A stretch of DNA of 64,000 nucleotides, from assembly GCA_907163375.1 (NCBI GenBank), contig CAJQUW010001409.1, forward strand, positions 1,116,001 to 1,180,000, given 5' to 3'. The notes under the pieces are model-generated. The model was not told the origin of the DNA, ran no database searches, and saw nothing but the letters and a program-made list of their open reading frames with translations. Positions 56,563 to 64,000 of the stretch are shown one piece after another. The stretch is from Prostheceraeus crozeri. Its lineage: Eukaryota; Platyhelminthes; Polycladida; Euryleptidae. A program made the translations under genes and the position numbers. Within the stretch, counting starts at the first letter, position 1. Each line of letters begins with the position of its first letter.

Positions 56563-57090
56563 TTAAACTGAATCGTCTAAGTCGTTTGCGTTCAGTTCCA
56601 GACACAAACTTTTATCTTAGTTTACTGGTTCAGGAGAGGAAAATCTACTATAAAGTTATCGGATCATTTACCGGATCATCGGATCGGTTCATGCCCATGA
56701 TCCGGAGCTGATCCGATAACTGTTATCGGATCATAAGCCGAATGATCCGGTGATCCGATAGGAGCCGTGATGTAGAGTCATGAAGATTCATTGTAAATAC
56801 TTCCTTTTTTGCTTACCGGATGTGGATCTTTATAATTTCCGTCTTGATTATTTTTTTAAGAATGCAGTTGTAAAGTACCGATACAGATTATGCTTGATGA
56901 AAGTGACTTGCAGGTATTGCAAAATAAAATTAGAAGATACCTGTGTAAGTGTGTTTTAATTCCCAAGCACTACTGCCACTTGTGCTACACCGTAATTCTT
57001 TAAGAGCTTCGTTGAACCGGTTATCAAAACTGATGTACGAACAGGTTTATTCATAATCCTGTTGATGTTCGCAGTTTGATCATTTAGAGC

Positions 57091-57180
57091 AGGGTTTCTC
57101 AAGCTTTTTTTCCTCATCGCACACTTGTTATATAAAATTTCATAAACGACCCCTCGCTGATCATGTTATATATAGCAGCA
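57091..57180 (+). repeat. hAT end-like sequence
   Basis: CAGGGTTTCTCAAGCTTTTT followed by CGACCCCT resembles the terminal repeat of Charlie/Tip100-type hAT elements (CAGNGGTTCTCAAACTTTTT, then CGACCCC). The matching right end was not found nearby, so this is an orphan end, possibly cut by the Harbinger copy next to it. Confidence 0.5.
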
Positions 57181-57224
57181 CGTTTGATGGAAAATACAAC
57201 GAAAATATAAAGGAGTGTGAGTGT

Positions 57225-58270
57225 TTGCTTGCTTCATATTTTGCAATGGAAGATCCTACATATTGCTGTATCAACTTAATTCGACTTTCCCAATACGAAC
57301 GACGAATGTATCAAGATCGTGCGAATCCGATGGAGCTCTACGACGGAGAGAAATTTCGCATACGATTTCGCCTAAGTAAAGAAACGATAAGAGACTTCAT
57401 AACGGCTAACATAATCAATGACCTCATCTCAGTAATCTAACTCGTCGTTATCATTCTTTAACTCCGATTCAAGAACTGTGCATTACATTACGATATTACG
57501 CTTGCGGCTCATACCATCGGGTTGTAGCCGAAACGATTCACCACTCAACAGTTTGAAAAGTAATTCGCCGAGTGTCTATTATCATAATACGAAGATTGAA
57601 ACTTGAGTATATGTAACATTCCCTGTTGAAACGAGTAAGCTCCTTGAAATTAGCAATGTATTTGCTGAGAAGTGTGTTTTTGCCAGGAGTTGTTGGTGCA
57701 ATTGACTGCACCCATATCCAAACTATAAAACCAAATTCAAGAGACGATCCTTCTACATATGTGAATAGAAAAGATTATCATTATCTGAATTGTCAGATGA
57801 TATACGATAATAATCTTCGATTCCTCAACGTCGTGGTAAGGTGTCCTTGCTCTACTCATGATTCCCGAATATTTGAGAACAGCAGAATTTTCCAAAGATT
57901 TGAGGCAGGTGAATTGAGTGGCATTCTGCCTACTGATCCAGGGTGCTCCTGTCTCCCATATTTGATGACTCCAATCACTAACCCTGTCAATGCTCGTCAT
58001 CGCAATTATAACTCGTGTCAAAGACATAGATGAAATGTAGTAGAAAGAGCATTCGGAGTTCTCAAACCTCGTTGGTGTTGGGCTGTGTGACTCAGGTGCA
58101 AACTGGACACTTCTATGACTGTTGTCAGGGCTTGTACAATTTTACACAACGTCTCCATTGCACCAAATGATTCGTTTAATCACAAAGGTGATGAAGAGGA
58201 TGATGTTGGAAATTTTGATCAAGTTGCTCTAAGCCATCAACCAAATGTGCGTAGAAATACCATCAGATAG
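57225..58270 (+). pseudogene. PIF/Harbinger transposase, dead
   Basis: HARBI1-type DDE transposase. The N-terminus reads YQDRANPMELYDGEKF and FRLSKETIRDF. After a frameshift near 57430 it continues as LTPIQELCITLRYYACGSYH, with a stop near 57558. The catalytic core shows GAIDCTHI (first Asp), STHDSRIFENS (second Asp) and, past an in-frame TGA at about 58031, VVERAFGVLKPRW (Glu). A further stop follows at about 58088. At least three inactivating changes. The terminal repeats and TWA target duplication were not identified. A BEL element follows directly. Confidence 0.85.
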
Positions 58271-58691
58271 CGAATCATTGATAAATATTTCTGATATGGC
58301 CTATGTATTCGATTTGTTTTGTAGTCTAACTGTTAATGTGATATGTCAAAATATAGGCCTTGTTGTATTAGTTCAATTGACTGGTGCTAATACTACGGTA
58401 TTGACATAGCTCTTGTACAGGTAGTGTTATATCTTGTATGATATGATCTCTTTTCTATGTTGGGATATCATGGTCAGTTATCATAGATACGAATTGCCAT
58501 GTATATTTGAAATTCTAGTTGCTGAATTCTTTACTCTGTATGCTATTTTCTAGCGTACTGTGCATTGTTGTGAATGGAAATATAAAATATTTGCCGATAC
58601 ACAACCTTTACCTACTTGATTTCGCTAGCCTGTTTTTGTAAACGTCTTTCGTGTCGAAGCCGAATAGACGATTTACAACATAATTCACAAC

Positions 58692-60140
58692 ATGGCAAAC
58701 AAGAACAACAAATTGAATGAGGATATGTTAAATAAACGCGAACTTTTAACAAAGACAATTGATGAATTGAAAGATATTTGCAAACAGTTGAAAATTTCCG
58801 CGAAAGGAAGGAAGTCAACATTGATTCATAAAATAATGGAGAATATCAATATTCCGAGTGATTATAGTGATTGTGAAGAATCAAATGAAATGACTCTGGT
58901 AGATAAAGACTCTAATATGCAAGGAGTAAACAATGAAATATCCCAGCTTTTATCCTTCATATGTAAACAACAGCAAGAGGATCGAAAACTTCTTATGAAA
59001 GTAATTGAGAATATGTCGAATTCTAATCGCACTCATGAAAGTGATTAACACTTACACACCACGGATTCTCAAACTTCCATGCATTCATCAAATACAATCG
59101 AAAAAATTGAATGGATTTTTGATGATATTGATACAAGAATCAAGCATTTGGATGACGAAATGAGTTGGTAAAAGACGAAAATATTGGTGAATTTTCGTAT
59201 AAGGAGACCATCAAATCAGTTCAAGCCTCGATTGACTTTTTAAACAATTTGATCGTGGAAAATTTGGGAAAATTTAATGACACAATGGCGGCTGCATTGC
59301 AAATGAGATTCAAAGATATGAAAAACAAAGTACAGGAAAAGAAAATGACAGCTCTTAGTTCATGCAACAAGGAACTCTAAAGAATCATTCTGGCGATGTG
59401 CAACAATTTCACATCTGGTGGGAGTCGTTTGACGCAATTTTACATAGTAATAACCTGCTGTCACAATTTTATAAATATTTGTATTTGCGGCAATGTATGA
59501 AAGGAGCAGCAGAAAATTGTTTAGATTCATTTTCACCTTTAGTGGAACATTATCTCCCTGCACTTGAATATGTAAAATCAAGATATGGACAACCGCGAAA
59601 AGTAGTAAGACACATAATAAAATCTATTATAGAATTTCCCAAACTTACCGCGGATGATTCTCAATCACTTCGAAAAGTTCATGATGCTGTACAGGGCTCT
59701 GTTCATTCCTTGTCATCTTATTTGAAAAATGTAAGTAATCCTTTCGACGCTCTATTAATTCCTATTCTTGAATCAAAACTAACTACAGGATTGAAAGAGT
59801 CTTGGGAAAGAGAACTTATTCAAAATGATGAAAATGACTTTGTCGCTGTTGAAGATTTTTTACGATGGTTCAACAGGGAGGTGAAATCGAAGGAGACAAA
59901 CGAACCGATGGCTGAGTCATCAAAATCAAAAATTGACATAGGCCCACATGTTAGTCATACGAAAACAAAAGGTGCCTTCTCAACACAGTCATTGACGGCA
60001 AATCATGAAATTATAGACAAGGAAAAATGCAAGCGTTGCTGGAGAACAAACTATAAATTGCAAGACTGCTTCAAATTCCTGAATGATGACGTCAGTGTTC
60101 GTTGGAATTTAGCCAAAGAGTATAATCTGTGTTTCTAATG
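58692..60140 (+). pseudogene. BEL/Pao gag region, fossil
   Basis: It starts MANKNNKLNE with a SAP-like helix pair (TIDELKDICKQLKISAKGRK). A linker follows, and then the Pao-type gag domain (DUF1759-like) with FHIWWESFDAILHSN, CMKGAAENCL and LEYVKSRYGQP. Near the end a CKRCW knuckle-like motif follows. Gag would form the particle and bind RNA. Confidence 0.75.
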
Positions 60141-60479
60141 CCTTAATGATTTTCATCCCAGACGATCTTGCAGACTTAGTATAGGATGTTCTGTGGATGG
60201 CTGCAATCGAAAGCATCATACGTTACTTCATTTCGAAAATGATCCAGATAAAAATAAGGAAGGTAATCATTCTCTCAGTTCGAATATTACCTGTAGTCGA
60301 ATAAGTACTGGTGAATGATTTTCATCCCAGACGATCTTGCAGACTTAGTATGGGATGTTCTGTGGATGGCTGCAATCGAAAGCATCATACGTTACTTCAT
60401 TTCGAAAATGATCCAGATAAAAATAAGGAAGGTAATCATTCTCTCAGTTCGAATATTACCTGTAGTCGAATAAGTACTG

Positions 60480-60925
60480 GTGATCAGAATACGAACAATG
60501 TGATGCCATCTGCTCTAGCATATATACGAAATGCAGAAGGGAAATCGATGCGTGTCAGAATAGCGTTTGATACTATGTGTCAAGATTCATTCATACGAGA
60601 GAGTGTTATACAAAAACTCGGTATAGAATATGTAAAGAATATAACCATGAATGTCAACGGATTCGGCGAGAAGGTATCGACCATGCGTACGGGAAGAGTA
60701 TCTTTCACATTATCCAAGTATTCAACGGACGATAGAAAATTTCATGTGAATGCCCTTGTTCGACCGGGGAAAATTTGTGCTCCACTGGATTCCGTATCTA
60801 TAGACTGGACTAAGTGTACACATCTACAGGGATTGGTCATTGCTGATCAATTTCCACATGCTGATAGTGAAATTGACATTCTTATTGGTATGAATCACTA
60901 TTTGAAATTGGTATCGGGCTAAATT
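60480..60925 (+). pseudogene. BEL/Pao aspartic protease region, fossil
   Basis: A retropepsin-like domain with AFDTMCQDSFIRES in the place of the usual DTGS-type active site, followed by the beta-rich DUF1758-like part ending IDILIGMNHYLKLV. It would cut the polyprotein. Confidence 0.65.
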
Positions 60926-60961
60926 ATCAAACATCCATCTGACACAAATGTTCCTGCCGCC

Positions 60962-61960
60962 ATGGAAACAGTATTTGGATACGTCGTTATGGGTGTGAAT
61001 GATGGACCACTGCACATGAACCCAAACCCAGATGAAATTGAAAAGGTTGGTTGCATGTTCATACAAACAAGACAAAGAACTGATCTCGAGAAAAATGTAG
61101 AAAAGTTCTGGAATTTGGAATCTATCGGAATAATTGATCATAACCTTCCAATACTCACCAACTCCGATCGTGAAGCTATCACTAAATTTAATGATTCGAT
61201 AAAATTTGATGGTGATCGTTACAGTGTTCGTTTACCATTTCGAGACGATGCACCGGATATCGTCAGCAATTATGAAACTGCAAAACGTATAATGATTTCC
61301 ACTGAAAAACAACTAGAGAAAAACGAGACGTTGAAAGAAAATTATGAGAAAAGTATACAGGATTATGAAAAGTTGGGATTTGTACGAAGAGCGACATTTG
61401 ATGAAATCAAAGAATTCTCCAAAGGATCAGAATATTTCATACCACATCATGCGGTTGTACGGGAGGATAGTGTTAGTACCAAAGCGAGGATAGTATTCAA
61501 TGGTAGCTCACGTGATAAAAATGGTGTCTCTTTGAATGACTGCCTATTATCAGGACCTACCTTGGTACCCGATATTGTTCAGGTATTACTCAGATTTCGA
61601 ACTCATCAAATTGGAATAATGGGTGATATTGAAAAAATGTTTTGTCAGACTAAAATCGACCCAAAGGATTACAGATATCAACAATACCCATGGAGACATT
61701 TTGATAAGAGTTCTGAACCAATACGATATATTATGGCAAGATTAATGTTTGGTATTAAATCTTCGCCATTTCTTGCTGTTGGAAGCATAACTCATCACAA
61801 GAACCGCGTTGATATGATGGCGAAATATCCTATTGGATGCCACGCTTGTTCTGATATTTATGTGGATGATTACTGTGATGGAGCGAACTCAGAAAAGGAA
61901 GCAATCGAACTGATAAAACAACTGCACTTTTTAAAGAAGGAGGATGGAAAATGACAAAAT
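60962..61960 (+). pseudogene. BEL/Pao reverse transcriptase region, fossil
   Basis: Recognisable motifs are YFIPHHAVVRED, KARIVFNGSS, GDIEKMFCQTKI (first catalytic Asp), RLMFGIKSSPFLAV and the catalytic box IYVDDYCDG. The order and spacing are those of BEL/Pao reverse transcriptase. Confidence 0.85.
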
Positions 61961-62680
61961 TTGTTTCAAACTCATCAAATGTTATTGACTCTGTTCCTGA
62001 AGGAGATAGACTATCAAAGAAAGTTATTGAATTTCAAAAAGTTGATGACGGTACTACTAAAGCTCTTGGCATTGGTTGGGACATAAATAGTGACATGTTT
62101 TGTTTCAGAGGAGCAGAAAAGCTGTTTACTCCTCTTGAACACATAACAAAGCGAAATGTATTGAGTAAGGTCAGTCAGATTTTCGACGTGTTTGGAATTT
62201 GGGCTGCTTTTACTGTAAGAGCAAAAATAATGATTCAAAAATTTTGGGAATCAGACCTATCTTGGGACCAAATTATCCATGGAGATATAGTGAGAGAGTT
62301 CAAACAGTGGGAAATAGAATTGATACAAATACAAACTATTCAAGTACCACGTCTCATATTGAAGAACTCTGATTACTCTCATACTGAGCTGGTTTCATTT
62401 GCTGATGCCTCAGAAAAGGCATACGGCTGTATGGTACATCTTCGTACAACATACGGTAATAGTCACTTTGACGTACAATATATTATGGGGAAATCGAAAG
62501 TCGCTCCTTTGAAAACCAAGTCTCTGGCTCGCCTGGAATTGATTGCAGTTCTTTTAGCTACCCGCTTAACTCAATTCATCATTGACAGCTTATCACATTT
62601 GAATATAACAGAAGTTTCCTTTTTTACCGACTCCCAAATTGCTTTGAGTTGGATTGAAAAACCCAGTACCTAGTGGAAAG
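61951..62680 (+). pseudogene. BEL/Pao connection and RNase H region, fossil
   Basis: Begins with a connection domain (LGIGWDINSDMFCF, then RNVLSKVSQIFDVFGIWA). The RNase H part shows VSFADASEKAYGC, SLARLELIAVLLA and FFTDSQIALSWI, which hold the acidic residues of the family. Confidence 0.75.
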
Positions 62681-63059
62681 CGTTCGTTGCTAATCGTGTA
62701 CAGGAAATTCACGATCGCTTTGACTCAACACAATTTCATCATGTTGCTAGCTGTGAAAATCCTGCCGATATGATTTCCAGTGGAGTGTCAATACAAGAAC
62801 TTAAAGACAGCCAATTATATTGGTTTGGTCCGAGTTGGTTAAAAAATTCAAAGGATGAATGGCCAGAAATGAAAAAATCATTTCACAATGTTGCAGAGAT
62901 TACAAGTGAAAGGAAAAAATCACATGCCTTACCCATAAAGTCTGAAGAATGCTTTATTGTCTCCAAATATGAAAAGTATTCAAAGCTGCAAAGAATTGTG
63001 GCTCAAATACTAAAGTGGAAGAATCCAACCTTACGGACAAAAGATGGAAGTATATCTGT

Positions 63060-64000
63060 TGAAGGGTATCGTCTTGCTGAATTTCAGTTGATCAGAAAAG
63101 CTCAAGCCCTGCGATATAGTGAGGAATTTGAAACCTTGAAAACCAAAAATCCAATCAATTCGAATAGCAAATTATTGTCATTAGATCCCCAGTTTGACTT
63201 TGAAAGAAATGTTCTTGTAGTTGGTGGAAGATTGAATTACTCGAATTTACCGGAGGAAACAAAGCACCAAATCATCTTACCTGATCATGACAATTTGACG
63301 GAAAAAATCATTACATATTATCATGTTTCATATAGCCATGCTGCAGTTGAAACTACTCTTTGTATTCTCAGACAGAAATACTGGATTGTGCATGGACGTC
63401 GTGAAGTTTCAAAAGCAATCCATAAATGTCTTCAGTGTCGTCATGAGCATACTAAACCTTGTGATCAAAAGATGGGATCATTGCCAGCACAAAGAGTTTG
63501 CATTGCTCCAGCATTTATGAATATCGGCCTAGATTTTACTGGACCTATTTGGATCAAAAGTGGAGAAGAAACCATAAAATCTTATGTTTGTCTTTTTACC
63601 TGCATGTCAAGCAGGATGGTACATTTTGAATTAACGCTTAGTATGAAAACGGAAGATTTTTTAGAGGCATTTAGAAGGATGATCAATAGAAGAGGAGTAT
63701 GTAAGTACATTATATCCGACAATTTTTGCAGCTTCAAGAAAGCTAAAAAACTGATCACTTCCAAAGGTTTGCGGAATTTCTGTGGAGAGAAAAATATAAG
63801 TTGGCAGTTCAATACAGAAAGAAGTCCTTTCCGAGTGGGATTCTATGAAAGATTGAATCAATCGTTAAAAAAATCGTTGAAACGTGTGCTCGGAAAATCG
63901 TTGCTGACCTATATGGAAATGTTTACGGTCCTTACCGATATAGAATGCAGTCTAAATCAACGACCGCTAACTTATCAAGGAACAGATCCAAAGGATTTAC
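63060..64000 (+). pseudogene. BEL/Pao integrase region, fossil, incomplete at window end
   Basis: A His/Cys zinc-binding region (YHVSYSHAAVETT, KCLQCRHEH) leads into the DDE core with NIGLDFTGPIWIK, YIISDNF and FYERLNQSLKKSLK. The C-terminal part lies beyond the window. Confidence 0.8.

Larger units (their letters stand above)
53034..56765 (-). mobile_element. Decayed hAT transposon with GATCCG-array ends
   Basis: GATCCG words cluster at 53034-53130 and, inverted, at 56650-56765 (for example GTTATCGGATCATTTACCGG on the right against its complement on the left). Between them lies an hAT transposase remnant (55719-56562) on the minus strand. A reverse transcriptase remnant of another element lies at 53562-54800. 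The GATCCG blocks are taken as the terminal repeats. Exact ends and the 8-bp target duplication were not found. Confidence 0.6.
58280..64000 (+). mobile_element. BEL/Pao LTR retroelement, decayed, cut by the window edge
   Basis: Gag, protease, reverse transcriptase, RNase H and integrase come in that order on the plus strand, as in BEL/Pao elements. The left LTR must lie between the Harbinger remnant and the gag start (about 58280-58690). I cannot fix its edges without the right LTR, which is outside the window. The element is broken in about half a dozen places but sequence similarity to the family is high, so it is only moderately old. It runs beyond 64000. Confidence 0.85.

Overview
The window looks like AT-rich nuclear DNA of an animal, probably a marine invertebrate. 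It holds an intronless rhodopsin-class receptor, a degenerate TTAGGG telomere-type tract, and an animal-type repeat load: Polinton, BEL/Pao, Chapaev-like CMC, hAT, PIF/Harbinger and a non-LTR retrotransposon. The octamer TAGGCCTA recurs in non-coding DNA, which from memory recalls echinoderms. I cannot fix the phylum.

Layout: 1-7.5 kb is gene-poor, with inverted repeats, two hexamer-rich repeat blocks (TAATTG, GACCCA) and a fragment of a GGAGTC-ended transposon. About 8.0-21.3 kb is a decayed Polinton (Maverick). Plus strand: a small pVI-like protein, unknown conserved proteins, packaging ATPase, chromodomain integrase, capsid protein, basic core-like protein, major capsid protein and protease. 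Minus strand: protein-primed DNA polymerase B and a gene with clear resemblance to TATA-binding protein. Three stem-loops with changing stems and a constant loop lie between those last two genes. About 21.4-26.5 kb is a separate, more GC-rich module: a minus-strand gene apparently split by 60-115 bp introns, all phase 0, then a telomere-like tract, a GCGAAGC mini-hairpin and two divergent small genes with TATA boxes. It may be a Polinton accessory region or a different element.

26.5-32.3 kb is mostly empty. 32.3-33.5 kb (minus) is the one convincing host gene, a class A GPCR. 34.9-35.7 kb is a short element with a BED-finger remnant. 38.4-43.2 kb is a well-preserved CMC/Chapaev-like DNA transposon with 677-bp terminal inverted repeats, a 4-bp target duplication and a transposase with a Cys-rich front end like the RAG1 N-terminal region. 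It sits almost exactly at the centre of an older, diverged palindrome. A pair of ~260-bp MITEs in opposite orientation and a 2.7-kb element with 26-bp ends lie around it. 47.8 kb has a hammerhead-ribozyme-like motif.

48-53 kb is empty to my eye. 53.0-56.8 kb is a decayed hAT with GATCCG-array ends holding a dead non-LTR reverse transcriptase. 57.2-58.3 kb is a dead PIF/Harbinger transposase. From about 58.3 kb a decayed BEL/Pao retroelement runs off the right edge.

Most promising for something undescribed: the TBP-like gene in a Polinton, the stem-loop triplet beside it, the micro-intron gene module, and the transposon placed at a palindrome centre.
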